Shown: piece after piece, positions 23,469 through 31,104 of the stretch | How positions within the stretch are numbered: the stretch's first letter is position 1 | Layout: every line of letters starts with the position of its first letter | From: Halobacteriales archaeon QH_10_67_22 | Lineage (GTDB): Archaea; Halobacteriota; Halobacteria; Halobacteriales; Haloarculaceae | Reading direction: 5' to 3' | DNA: 34,568 nt | Assembly: GCA_003021305.1 (NCBI GenBank) | Contig: PXQN01000024.1 | Span: forward strand, 1 to 34,568 | Notes under the pieces: model-generated | The model's database searches: none | What the model saw: only the letters and a program-made list of their open reading frames with translations | Told to the model about the DNA's origin: nothing | Made by a program: the position numbers and the translations under genes

Positions 23469-25004
23469 TCACTGCCCGGGGATGTCCCAGTCTGCTCGCT
23501 CGTCGTCGTCTTCCGCTTGGTCCTCACCGTCGGTCGGGTCGGCCAGGTCGAGTTCCTCGACGCCGGCGTTGACCGCCACCTCCTCATCCGGGTCGTCCCC
23601 GCTCGCGTCCGCCTCGCCCCCCTCACCCGCTGTCGCGTCGGTTGTCCCGGCGGGCGTCCGCTCCTCGTCCGCACGGTCGGAGGCTGTCACGTTTCGCCTG
23701 TCACCCGGCCGGCCGTGTTGGGGACGCGTCGTCGCGTCGGGGCTGCTCGTCACGGTGTCGCCCGGACCGTGGTCGTCCCCGCTCACGTCCGTTTCCCGTC
23801 CGTCCGTCGCCTCCTCGTCGGCGTCTTCGATCGCCGCGATGTCCATGTCGAGTTCCCCCTCGACGGCGTCGCCGTCGTGGGACTCCTCGCCGGAGTCGGG
23901 TTCGGCGTCGGCGTCGGCGCTTTCGACGGCCGCGACGTCGACGTCCAGGTCGCCCTCGACGGCGTCGCCCTCGACGTCGCCGTCATACGTCCCCGCTTGT
24001 GCGGCGTCGAGCGCCTCGTCGTCGATCCCCAGTTCGGCGTCGACGCCGTCGGCGCCGTCCGCGCGCCAGGCGTAGGCCTGGTCCTCGGCCTCGGGGTCGG
24101 CGACGATCGACTCGTCGAGGTCGACACCCGCGTCCGTCAGCGTGACGGCGTCCCCCTCGGGCGGTTCGGGCAGGTCGCTGGCGGTAGCCAGGAGCCGTTC
24201 GGCGTCCTGGCGGTACTCCTTGCCCTGTTTGCCCCGGCCGCTCCCGAGGGCGTCGGCAGAGTCGCCCAGCCAGTTGGCGGCGTGCTGGAGCGTGTCGGCT
24301 TTCTCCTCGGCGCGGTCGACGACCGTCTCGAAGTCGGCGGTCTCGGCGAACCTGACGGCGGTGTCGAAGTGGTCGGCGGCCGCCGTGAACGCGGATTCGG
24401 CTTCCTCGAAACCGCCGCGGGCGCCGAGCCACTCGCGGTCCTCGTAGTCGGCCATCGCCGCGGTGAACGCCTCGCGACCCTCGGCGTAGTGGTCGTAGCC
24501 GACCCGGTAGCGCTCGACGGCGGTCTCGTCGCCGCCGATCGACCCGACGGCCCGCTTGACCGGGTCGACGGTGGCCTGCTCGGCCAGGTCCTCGGTCGCC
24601 CACGCGTACTGGACGACCCCGCGGTGGTCGACGACGAACACCGCCCGCTGGCAGAGCGGTTCGCCCACCTCGGACGCCAGGGCCACGTCGTAGGCCGCGG
24701 CAGCCTCGCCGTCGGGGTCGCTCAACAGCGGGATCTTCAGGCTGTACCGGTCGGCGAAGGCCTCGTGGCTGTAGGTGCTGTCGGGCGAGACGCCGAACAC
24801 GGAGACGTCTTTCTGCATCGTGAAGAGATCCAGGTCGCCGAGGTCAGACTCCTGCATCGTACAGGCGGGGTTGAAATCGGCGGGGTAGAACGCGAGCACG
24901 ACGATGCCCTCGCCGAGATAGTCGGCCAGGTCGACCCGCACTCGCTCGCCGTCGACCCACCCGGCCAGATCCACCGCTGGCGCCTCCGTGCCCTCCGAAA
25001 GCAT
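23469..25004 (-). CDS. Peroxiredoxin with helical module and long acidic repeat tail
   Basis: 511 residues from MLSEGTEAPAVDLAG. Residues 1-150 are an AhpC/TSA-type peroxiredoxin: the peroxidatic cysteine is Cys48 in FYPADFNPACTMQE, with a second Cys118 near the conserved Arg120 (EPLCQRAVFVVD). Residues about 155-270 are helical, resembling a TPR-like or four-helix module (AFTAAMADYEDREWLGARGGFEEAESAFTAAADHF). From about 275 the sequence is Asp/Glu-rich. It contains a near-tandem repeat: VEGDLDVDVAAVESAD, then VEGELDMDIAAIEDAD. The Asn in DFNPAC replaces the usual Thr. The ATG at 25004 is set by a TATA box 27 bp upstream, against 25025. Confidence 0.8.
   Translation of the reverse strand: MLSEGTEAPAVDLAGWVDGERVRVDLADYLGEGIVVLAFYPADFNPACTMQESDLGDLDLFTMQKDVSVFGVSPDSTYSHEAFADRYSLKIPLLSDPDGEAAAAYDVALASEVGEPLCQRAVFVVDHRGVVQYAWATEDLAEQATVDPVKRAVGSIGGDETAVERYRVGYDHYAEGREAFTAAMADYEDREWLGARGGFEEAESAFTAAADHFDTAVRFAETADFETVVDRAEEKADTLQHAANWLGDSADALGSGRGKQGKEYRQDAERLLATASDLPEPPEGDAVTLTDAGVDLDESIVADPEAEDQAYAWRADGADGVDAELGIDDEALDAAQAGTYDGDVEGDAVEGDLDVDVAAVESADADAEPDSGEESHDGDAVEGELDMDIAAIEDADEEATDGRETDVSGDDHGPGDTVTSSPDATTRPQHGRPGDRRNVTASDRADEERTPAGTTDATAGEGGEADASGDDPDEEVAVNAGVEELDLADPTDGEDQAEDDDERADWDIPGQ
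23833..23979 (-). repeat. Internal duplication in the peroxiredoxin tail
   Basis: Two copies of an about 48 bp unit (near 23833-23881 and 23931-23979) encode DGDAVEGELDMDIAAIE and EGDAVEGDLDVDVAAVE. The shared core ctcgacggcgtcgcc occurs in both. They form a repeated acidic motif in the tail. Confidence 0.55.
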
Positions 25005-25026
25005 TGCTACACAGACTCTCAGCATC

Positions 25027-25036
25027 GTATTTAGGC
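25027..25036 (-). promoter_or_regulatory. TATA box of the peroxiredoxin gene
   Basis: GCCTAAATAC on the minus strand is centred 27 bp before the ATG at 25004. It excludes the longer start at 25025, which would lie almost on the box. Confidence 0.6.
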
Positions 25037-25050
25037 TTTCTGTCGGCGTA

Positions 25051-25536
25051 TCAACTGGCCAGCGCCGCCGAGACGGTCTCCGGGAGGTACGGCGGGAGGA
25101 CGTGGACGACGGCGACGGCGACGACGACCTCGAAGGCGGTGACCGAGAGCATCATCACGTTGGCGTAGTCGCTGCTGACCGGGACGCCGAAGGGGGCGCC
25201 GAACTCCTCGTCCCACAGCGGGTACAACAGCGCGACCCCGCGGGTCGTCCCCAGCACGTCGAGGACGTAGTGGGTGAGCACGCCCAGCCACACCCACTGG
25301 AGGTTGTCGAACGCGACCGGGTAGGCGACCACGACCGCCAGCACGGGCAGGTTGTGCAGCGTCTTGCGGTGTGTGCCGAAGTGGGTGTCCACGTCGGGAA
25401 ACAGCGCACCGAGCACCAGCGGGACGAACACCGCCGCGACCGTCCGCACCGTGGCGAGATCACCCGCGGGTTCGAGGACAAACCCCAGCGCCACCGCCAG
25501 CAACACCGCGTTCAACACGTGCCCGCGCTTGTTCAT
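25051..25536 (-). CDS. DUF457/YdjM-like membrane metal-dependent hydrolase
   Basis: A 161-residue membrane protein. The conserved acidic and His motifs are present: MNKRGHVLNA at the start, LFPDVDTHFGTHRKTLHN (Asp48, Asp50, His56, His61) and LGVLTHYVLDVLGTTRG (His89, Asp93). Four or so hydrophobic segments (about 9-22, 31-46, 63-88 and 130-150) suggest a membrane location. The family is predicted to be metal-dependent hydrolases; the substrate is unknown. The ATG at 25534-25536 is chosen because the upstream extension is Cys/Arg-rich and atypical. It ends 47 bp before the peroxiredoxin start, with that gene's own promoter between them. Confidence 0.8.
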   Translation of the reverse strand: MNKRGHVLNAVLLAVALGFVLEPAGDLATVRTVAAVFVPLVLGALFPDVDTHFGTHRKTLHNLPVLAVVVAYPVAFDNLQWVWLGVLTHYVLDVLGTTRGVALLYPLWDEEFGAPFGVPVSSDYANVMMLSVTAFEVVVAVAVVHVLPPYLPETVSAALAS

Positions 25537-25658
25537 TGCCGGGTTCTGGTTCCCGGCGCGTACAAGCCTTTCCCATCCAGGGACCCCCGTCCGTGGCGGG
25601 TGTCGACGATCCGCGATCCGAAACATACAGAACAGCGCCGTCCGGACCTGCAGACAGC

Positions 25659-25904
25659 ATGTCAATTCTGTCGACATCAGACGAGGGCAAGTATCTTATG
25701 GACGCCGAGGGCGAACAGATCGGGATCGTCACCGAGGTCGACCCGGACGAGAACGTCGCGTACGTCGAACCGGACCCGAACCTGACGGAGGCGTGGGTCC
25801 AGAGTCTCGGTTACGGCGACGCTGACGACGACGACATCGAGGTGCCCGGCGAGAGCGTCGACACCATCACCGACACCGAACTGCGCGTACCACGCGACCT
25901 CTGA
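25659..25904 (+). CDS. PRC-barrel-like small acidic protein
   Basis: An 81-residue protein, MSILSTSDEGKYLMDAEGEQIGIVTEVDPDENVAYVEPDPN..., with the beta-barrel pattern of haloarchaeal PRC-barrel proteins: a start strand, the loop DAEGEQIGIVTEV, then VAYVEPDP, and the final VDTITDTELRVPRDL. The domain is a small binding module seen in ribosome maturation and photosynthetic proteins; the role of the free-standing archaeal versions is unclear. It is divergent from the DUF457-like gene. A weak TATA-like AACATACAG lies about 30-40 bp upstream. Confidence 0.72.
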   Translation: MSILSTSDEGKYLMDAEGEQIGIVTEVDPDENVAYVEPDPNLTEAWVQSLGYGDADDDDIEVPGESVDTITDTELRVPRDL

Positions 25905-25964
25905 TCGGCCGCGTCTCGCGGTCTTCGATCACGCTGTCTGTGACGCCAGTCGCGTCTCGCGACG

Positions 25965-26483
25965 CTAGTCACGTCGCGTGACGGCCTCGTTCAGGTCCCA
26001 CAGCGCCTGCCGCGCCAGTCGTTCGCGGACGGCCGCCCGGTCACCGTCGAACGTGTAGCGGGAGACACTCGTCTCGGAGTCGCCCGACCCCCAGGGAGCG
26101 GCGTAGGCGACGCCGACGAACCCGGTGCCGACGGGCGTCTCCTCACTCCCGCCGCCGGGACCGGCGACGCCCGCGTTCGCGAGTCCCCAGGTCACGTCTG
26201 CCGTATCCCGGGCCGCCCGCGCCGTCGCGCCGACGGCCGCCTCGCTGACCGCGCCGTGTTCGTCCAGCAGTTCGCGGTCCAGCGCCAGGAGGTCCCGGAG
26301 CGCGTCGTAGTCGTACGGGACGAGGGCCCGGTCTACGTAGTCGCTGGCGCCGGGCACACCCGTCAGCAACGCGCCGACCAGCCCGCCCGTACAGCCCTCG
26401 ACGACCGCCACCGACTCGCCACGCTCCCGGAGACCCTCGCCGACGACCTCCTCGACCGGTGGCTCCGCGGCGAACTCGTACAT
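25965..26483 (-). CDS. CinA C-terminal-like (nicotinamide-nucleotide amidase) protein
   Basis: A 172-residue protein matching the C-terminal domain of CinA, which in some bacteria deamidates nicotinamide mononucleotide. The signature EGCTGGLVGALLTGVPGASDYVDRALV (29-55) is present, with Gly where most members have Ser (ESCTGG). LANAGVAGPGGGSEETPVGTGFVGVA is the second conserved loop. The usual YSN segment after GVPGAS..F is changed here to LVPYDYDALRDLL. These differences are at conserved positions, so activity is uncertain. The gap 26484-26712 upstream holds no gene I can support. Confidence 0.82.
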   Translation of the reverse strand: MYEFAAEPPVEEVVGEGLRERGESVAVVEGCTGGLVGALLTGVPGASDYVDRALVPYDYDALRDLLALDRELLDEHGAVSEAAVGATARAARDTADVTWGLANAGVAGPGGGSEETPVGTGFVGVAYAAPWGSGDSETSVSRYTFDGDRAAVRERLARQALWDLNEAVTRRD

Positions 26484-26712
26484 ACCGGGACCAGACGCCC
26501 CGCGCCGAAAAACACACTGGCGACGGACTGGGGGTCAGGACGTGACTGTCAGTCGCACAGCTAGTGTCAGGAAACGGATGGGTCGCGGGTACTCTGCGAG
26601 CGGTGCGTCCGGCGTCGGTCAGTCCGTCAGCCCTCGACGTCGATCGGTGTGCCACGGGTCGTGGCACCGGTCGTGACCGGGAGCCGGACGAATCCCGGTT
26701 TTCGGAGTGCGG

Positions 26713-27516
26713 TCAGTTGTTCCAGGGAGCCCCGGGGAAGTCGACCTCGCGGCGGCCCTCGTCCAGGTCGGCGATGCGGTCGTGGTCCTCGTCGTCGAGG
26801 TCGACCTCGCGGGCGCCCCAGTTGTCCTCGATGTGCTCGGGGCTCGTCGCTTTCGGGATGGCCGCGACGCCGATCTCTCTGTGCCAGGCAAGCGTCACCT
26901 GCGGGACCGAGGCGTCGTGTTTGTCCGCGATCGATTCGAGGACGGGGTCGTCGAGCACCTCGCCGCGCGCGAGCGGCGAGTAGGCGACGACGTGGTGGTC
27001 GTGGTCGGCCGCGTAGCTCCTGAGTTCGTCCTGCTGGAGGTAGGGGTGGAGTTCGATCTGGTGGGCGTAGATGGGCGCGTCGAGGAGTTCGCGGGCCTCG
27101 TCGAGGTGGCGTACCTCGAAGTTCGAGACGCCGACGCGCTCGATCGTTCCGTCGTCGTACAGGTCCTGGAACGCGGCCAGGGTCGCCTCGGCGTCGTAGG
27201 CGTCGACCGGCCAGTGGACGTACAGCAGGTCCAGGTAGTCTGTCCGCAGTTTGTCCAGGCTCTCGCCGGTCGTCTCGTGGACGTCGTGGTACCCCAGGTT
27301 CCCGGTGTCGACTTTCGTCGCGAGGAAGACCTCTTCCCGGGGGACCGAGGAGTTGGCGATGCCGCGCCCCACGGCGTCCTCGTTGCCGTAGGCCTGTGCG
27401 GTGTCGATGTGTCGATACCCCAGTTCCAGCGCGGTCTCGACGCTTCTCGCACACGCGTCCGGGTTGTCGTTCTCCCAGGTCCCGAGTCCCAGCTGATATC
27501 GGTCGAGTCCGTCCAT
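26713..27516 (-). CDS. Aldo/keto reductase
   Basis: A 267-residue NAD(P)H-dependent (beta/alpha)8-barrel oxidoreductase. The catalytic tetrad of the family is visible: Asp in HIDTAQAYGNE, Tyr in the same segment, Lys in FLATKVD and His in LLYVHWPVD. Other motifs: GVSNFEVRHLDEA, QIELHPYLQQ, AYSPLARG and the C-terminal cofactor region IPKATSPEHIEDN. It resembles the diketogluconate reductase-like group; the natural substrate is unknown. The ATG at 27516 gives MDGLDRYQLGLGTWEND; the longer frame to 27576 adds unconvincing sequence. Confidence 0.9.
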   Translation of the reverse strand: MDGLDRYQLGLGTWENDNPDACARSVETALELGYRHIDTAQAYGNEDAVGRGIANSSVPREEVFLATKVDTGNLGYHDVHETTGESLDKLRTDYLDLLYVHWPVDAYDAEATLAAFQDLYDDGTIERVGVSNFEVRHLDEARELLDAPIYAHQIELHPYLQQDELRSYAADHDHHVVAYSPLARGEVLDDPVLESIADKHDASVPQVTLAWHREIGVAAIPKATSPEHIEDNWGAREVDLDDEDHDRIADLDEGRREVDFPGAPWNN

Positions 27517-27633
27517 ATGGACGCCCCTTCGTTTGGGGACATGTAACGCCTGTGGATGCGGCAGGAAACACAACACGCGTCCAGTCCCCCTTGCGAACGC
27601 GCGTCGACGCCGACCCGGTCCGAGCGGCCGTCA

Positions 27634-27713
27634 TAGTGATTACTGTCGGTCTGTTCCGGATCGACCGCACGCAATCGTGCGGTCGTACCGGTAAATCGCT
27701 ACAATAATCACTA
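27634..27713 (-). mobile_element. Family B palindromic element, copy 2
   Basis: An 80 bp unit, the reverse complement of copy 1 (13695-13774) with one substitution in a terminal repeat. It has the same central 10 bp hairpin with its 4 nt loop. It is flanked by TCA on both sides (27631-27633 and 27714-27716). The right TCA is the htpX stop codon (TGA on the minus strand), so the element lies immediately after htpX. Confidence 0.82.
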
Positions 27714-28589
27714 TCAGGCCGTCTCGAGTTCGCGTTCGAGAGTCCGGAGTCGCTCGATGCGTTTCTCGGTCGAGGGGTGGGTCCGGAACAGCCGCGAGAT
27801 CACGCCCCTATCGAACGGGATAATAAAGAAGGCGTTCATCTCTGACTGCTGGCGCATGTCCTCTTGGGGAACTCTGTCCATCCGTCCCTCGATGGTCATC
27901 AGCGCCGAGGCCAGCGCCGAGGGGTTGCCGGTGATGACAGTGGCCCCCCGGTCGGCGGCGTACTCCCGGTACCGCGAGAGCGCCCGGATGAGGACGAACG
28001 AGACGATCCACACCACGACCGAGACCGCGATGGCCGCCAGCACGCCGCCACCGCCACCCCGGTTGCGGCCGCCGCCGAACAGCCACCCCCACCGGACGAT
28101 GAACATCGCGATCGTCGCCAGGAAGGAGGCGATCGTCATCACCATCACGTCCCGGTTTTTCACGTGGGCCAGTTCGTGGGCGATCACGCCCTCCAGTTCC
28201 GCCTGGTCGAGTGACTGCAGGAGCCCCGTCGTCACCGCGACCGTCGAGGACTTCTGTGACCGCCCGGTCGCGAAGGCGTTTGGCGTCTGGGTGTCCGCGA
28301 CCGCGACCGCCGGCTTGGGCAGGTCGGCCTGCTGGGAGAGACGTGACACCGTCCGATGGAGTTCGGGGAACTCGTTCTCGTCGACTTCCCGTGCGCCCAT
28401 GCTCCGGAGCGCCAGTTTGTCGCTGAGGAAAAACTGCGCGAACAGGAAGACGCTCATGAACGCGACGACGAACAGGAACTGCTCGACGACGACCGTCAGC
28501 ACCGCCAGGAAGACGATGTAGACGACGACGAGCAGGAACATCGTCAGAAACATCCGCCCGCGCAGTCCCCAGTCCGCTTTCCATTCCAT
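27714..28589 (-). CDS. htpX: HtpX-family membrane zinc metalloprotease
   Basis: A 291-residue M48-family protease of membrane quality control. The zinc motif HELAH (His138, Glu139, His142) is followed by VKNRDV, and a third ligand lies in the YREYAADRGA segment. Membrane helices are at about 12-34, 36-56, 148-165 and 178-205, flanking the catalytic part as in HtpX. The motif TPNAFATGR is also typical. It acts at the cytoplasmic side of the membrane on damaged membrane proteins. The TATA-like AATAAT box is centred 28 bp before the ATG at 28589. Family B element copy 2 directly follows the stop. Confidence 0.92.
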   Translation of the reverse strand: MEWKADWGLRGRMFLTMFLLVVVYIVFLAVLTVVVEQFLFVVAFMSVFLFAQFFLSDKLALRSMGAREVDENEFPELHRTVSRLSQQADLPKPAVAVADTQTPNAFATGRSQKSSTVAVTTGLLQSLDQAELEGVIAHELAHVKNRDVMVMTIASFLATIAMFIVRWGWLFGGGRNRGGGGGVLAAIAVSVVVWIVSFVLIRALSRYREYAADRGATVITGNPSALASALMTIEGRMDRVPQEDMRQQSEMNAFFIIPFDRGVISRLFRTHPSTEKRIERLRTLERELETA

Positions 28590-28611
28590 ACACGACGGTA
28601 GGAACTGCGCA

Positions 28612-28621
28612 ACTAATAATT
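28612..28621 (-). promoter_or_regulatory. TATA-like box of htpX
   Basis: AATTATTAGT on the minus strand is centred 28 bp before the ATG at 28589, consistent with a leaderless transcript. The rest of the 28622-28758 spacer holds nothing I recognise. Confidence 0.5.
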
Positions 28622-28789
28622 CGTCGTGTTCTGACTGCGAGGGGACACGGGCGTCGGTACCGTCTCCCCCCGCCGCTGGCGCCCGCTGGCGTGCTGGCCG
28701 ACCCGCTGGGGTCGCCACCGGCCGCTCGACCGTTCCCCGGGCACGACGAAACGGGGTCCTTAACAGCCTGAGGGCGGTACGTCGGAACG

Positions 28790-29929
28790 ATGAGTCGTTC
28801 GGGTGCGTTCTGTCCGCGGTGTGGCGACCCCGTCGACCCCGAGGATCACGGCGACCGTCCCGGGGACGACGTCGACCCGGACAGTCCGCTCTGTGACGCT
28901 TGTTACTTCGAACGGTTCGACCTCGTTGACGCGCCCGACCGCGTCGAGGTCCGGGTCTGTTCGGAGTGTGGGGCGGTCCACCGGGGCAACCGCTGGGTCG
29001 ACGTCGGCGCCGAGGACTACACCGACGTCGCCGTCGAGGAAGTCGCCGAGGCGCTGGGCGTCCACGTCGACGCGACCGACGTCAGCTGGGAGGTCGCCCC
29101 CGAGCAGGTCGACGGGACGACCATACGGATGCACTGTGAGTTCACGGGAGTCGTCCGGGGAACCCTCCTGACCGAATCGGTCGTCGTCCCGGTGAAGATC
29201 GGCCGCGAGACCTGCACTCGGTGTGGCCGGATCGCCGGCGGCTCCTACGCGAGCCGGGTTCAGATCCGGGCGACCGACCGGACACCCACCGAGGACGAGC
29301 GCGCCCGTGCACGGGAGATCGCCGAGTCCTACGTCGCCGACCGCGAGGCCGCCGGGGACCGGGACGCCTTCGTCTCCGAAATCACGGACCGCGACGAGGG
29401 GCTCGACGTCAAACTCTCGACCAACAAACTCGGCCAGGGGGTCGCCAAACGTGTCGTCGAACAGCTGGGCGGGACGTTCACCGACAACGAAACCCTCGTG
29501 ACCGAGGACGGCGACGGCAACGAAGTCTACCGGGTCACCTACGCCGTCCGGTTGCCGAAGTTCCGCCCCGGCGAGGTCATCGACCCCGGCGACGACGAGG
29601 GGCCGGTGCTGGTCCGGTCGGTCCAGGGCAACCTCAAGGGGACGCGACTGACGACCGGGGACGACTACGAAGCCTCGTTCGAGGACGGTATCGCACCCGA
29701 CGCCCGCCGCCTGGGGACGGTCGACGACGCCACCGAGACGACGCTGGTCGCCGTCGAGGACGACCACGCCGTCCAGGTTCTGGATCCGGATACCTACGAA
29801 GCCATGCGCGTCCCCCACCCGGACTATCTGGACCCCGACGCCGACGCGGTCCCCGTGGTCAAGAGCCGGGCGGGACTGCACGTGGTGCCCGAGTCCGGGG
29901 ACGAGGACGACCGTCCCAACGGCGCCTGA
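28790..29929 (+). CDS. nmd3: NMD3-family ribosome-associated protein
   Basis: A 379-residue archaeal homologue of eukaryotic Nmd3, the large-subunit export adaptor; in archaea it is presumed to act in large-subunit assembly. The N-terminus carries four Cys pairs typical of the family: FCPRCG (8-11), LCDACY, VCSECG and a later TCTRCG. The central part (EIAESYVADREAAGDRDAFVSEITDRDEGLDVKLSTNKLGQGVAKRVVEQLGG) and the SH3/OB-like end (RPGEVIDPGDDEGPVLVRSVQGNLKGT) match the family. A CTTAACAG box is centred 28 bp upstream. It is followed after 40 bp by the TYW2-like gene on the same strand. Confidence 0.9.
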   Translation: MSRSGAFCPRCGDPVDPEDHGDRPGDDVDPDSPLCDACYFERFDLVDAPDRVEVRVCSECGAVHRGNRWVDVGAEDYTDVAVEEVAEALGVHVDATDVSWEVAPEQVDGTTIRMHCEFTGVVRGTLLTESVVVPVKIGRETCTRCGRIAGGSYASRVQIRATDRTPTEDERARAREIAESYVADREAAGDRDAFVSEITDRDEGLDVKLSTNKLGQGVAKRVVEQLGGTFTDNETLVTEDGDGNEVYRVTYAVRLPKFRPGEVIDPGDDEGPVLVRSVQGNLKGTRLTTGDDYEASFEDGIAPDARRLGTVDDATETTLVAVEDDHAVQVLDPDTYEAMRVPHPDYLDPDADAVPVVKSRAGLHVVPESGDEDDRPNGA

Positions 29930-29935
29930 ACGCAA

Positions 29936-29946
29936 GGGGTTTTGTC
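29936..29946 (+). promoter_or_regulatory. TATA-like box deciding the TYW2-like start
   Basis: GGGGTTTTGTC is centred about 28 bp before the ATG at 29970, but only 19-22 bp before the alternative GTG codons at 29961 and 29964. It therefore favours 29970. Confidence 0.4.
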
Positions 29947-29969
29947 CGCGCCCGGTTTACGTGGTGGCG

Positions 29970-30995
29970 ATGGCCGAGGAGGGACTCGCAGTCGTCGTCG
30001 AGCGCTCGCGCACCGAGGCAGTCATCGACGAGTTGCGCGCTGCGGGCATCTACGACGACGCGCGGTCGGTTCGCCCGGACGGCGAGGACTGCGTGTCGGT
30101 CCCCGTCACCGACGTGCCCGCGGGCGTCGACTACCGCGAGGTGGTCAGACAGGTCGGCGACGCCCGACACCGCGACCTGGACGACCACCTCCGCGAACTG
30201 GGCTGGACCGACGCCGAACGCGACGCCGCCCCCTCGTCGTGGGCAGTGCTGGGGTCGGTCGTGCTCGTCGAGGTCGGTGACGCCCCTCGCCCCGGCGAAC
30301 TCGGCGAGGCGTTGCTGGCGTTGCACGGCGGGGCCAACACCGTCCTTGCGCGGGGACCGGTCACCGGCGACCACCGGGAACCCGACGTCTCCGTCATCGC
30401 CGGCGCAGGCGACACCGAGGTCGTTCATACCGAACACGGGACGAAATACGCGATGGACCTGGCCGAGGTGATGTTCTCGCCGGGCAACAAGGCCGAACGC
30501 GCACGGATGGGCGAGACGGTCGAGGCCGGCGAGCGCGTGGTCGACATGTTCGCCGGGATCGGCTACTTCACGCTCCCGATGGCCCGAGCGGGTGCGGACG
30601 TGACGGCCATCGAGCACAACCCGGCGGCGTTCCGGTACCTCCTGGAGAACGTCCGGTTGAACGACGTGACCGAGCGGGTCAGACCATACCGGGCGGACTG
30701 CCGGGCGGTCCTCGAACGGACCGACGCGGCGACGGACGTGACCGCGGACCGGGTCGTGATGGGCTACTACGACGCCGACGAGTATCTCGACGCGGCACTG
30801 GGTGCGCTGTCGCCGGGTGGCGTCGTTCACGTGCACGAGGCGACTCCCGAACCACTGGCGTTCGACCGCCCCGTCGAGCGACTGCGGGCGGCCGCGGCAG
30901 ACCGGGACCGGACAGTGATGGTACTGGACACCCGACGGGTCAAGGGATACAGCGAGGGCGTCGCTCACGTGGTCGTCGACGCGCGGGTCGAGTGA
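29970..30995 (+). CDS. taw2: TYW2/Trm5-type tRNA-modifying enzyme
   Basis: A 341-residue class I Rossmann enzyme using S-adenosylmethionine. Motif I is VVDMFAGIGYFTLPMA (190-205), followed by VTAIEHNPAA. The N-terminal half contains the family D2 module and GTKYAMDLAEVMFSPGNKAERARMG. Where Trm5 methyltransferases have an N-x-P-type catalytic motif, this protein has VMGYYDADEYLDAAL (263-277), as in TYW2, which transfers an aminocarboxypropyl group in wyosine biosynthesis at tRNA-Phe position 37. TYW2 is therefore preferred over m1G37 methyltransferase, but the split is by motif only. Confidence 0.82.
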   Translation: MAEEGLAVVVERSRTEAVIDELRAAGIYDDARSVRPDGEDCVSVPVTDVPAGVDYREVVRQVGDARHRDLDDHLRELGWTDAERDAAPSSWAVLGSVVLVEVGDAPRPGELGEALLALHGGANTVLARGPVTGDHREPDVSVIAGAGDTEVVHTEHGTKYAMDLAEVMFSPGNKAERARMGETVEAGERVVDMFAGIGYFTLPMARAGADVTAIEHNPAAFRYLLENVRLNDVTERVRPYRADCRAVLERTDAATDVTADRVVMGYYDADEYLDAALGALSPGGVVHVHEATPEPLAFDRPVERLRAAAADRDRTVMVLDTRRVKGYSEGVAHVVVDARVE

Positions 30996-31073
30996 TACTG
31001 TCGGACACAAGTACGTGAACACGCTCGTCGGTGGTTCACCATCGAGACCACGGCGGTGGTCCGACCCCGGTAG

Positions 31074-31095
31074 TTTTAATCCCCCCAGATTAAAA
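31074..31095 (+). promoter_or_regulatory. Palindrome over the TATA box (candidate operator)
   Basis: TTTTAATC-CCCCCA-GATTAAAA is a perfect 8 bp inverted repeat with a 6 bp spacer. The left arm is the TATA box, centred 28 bp before the ATG at 31105; the right arm reaches to 10 bp before it. A dimeric repressor on this site would block both TBP and the start. Confidence 0.5.
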
Positions 31096-31104
31096 TGACG
31101 GTAC

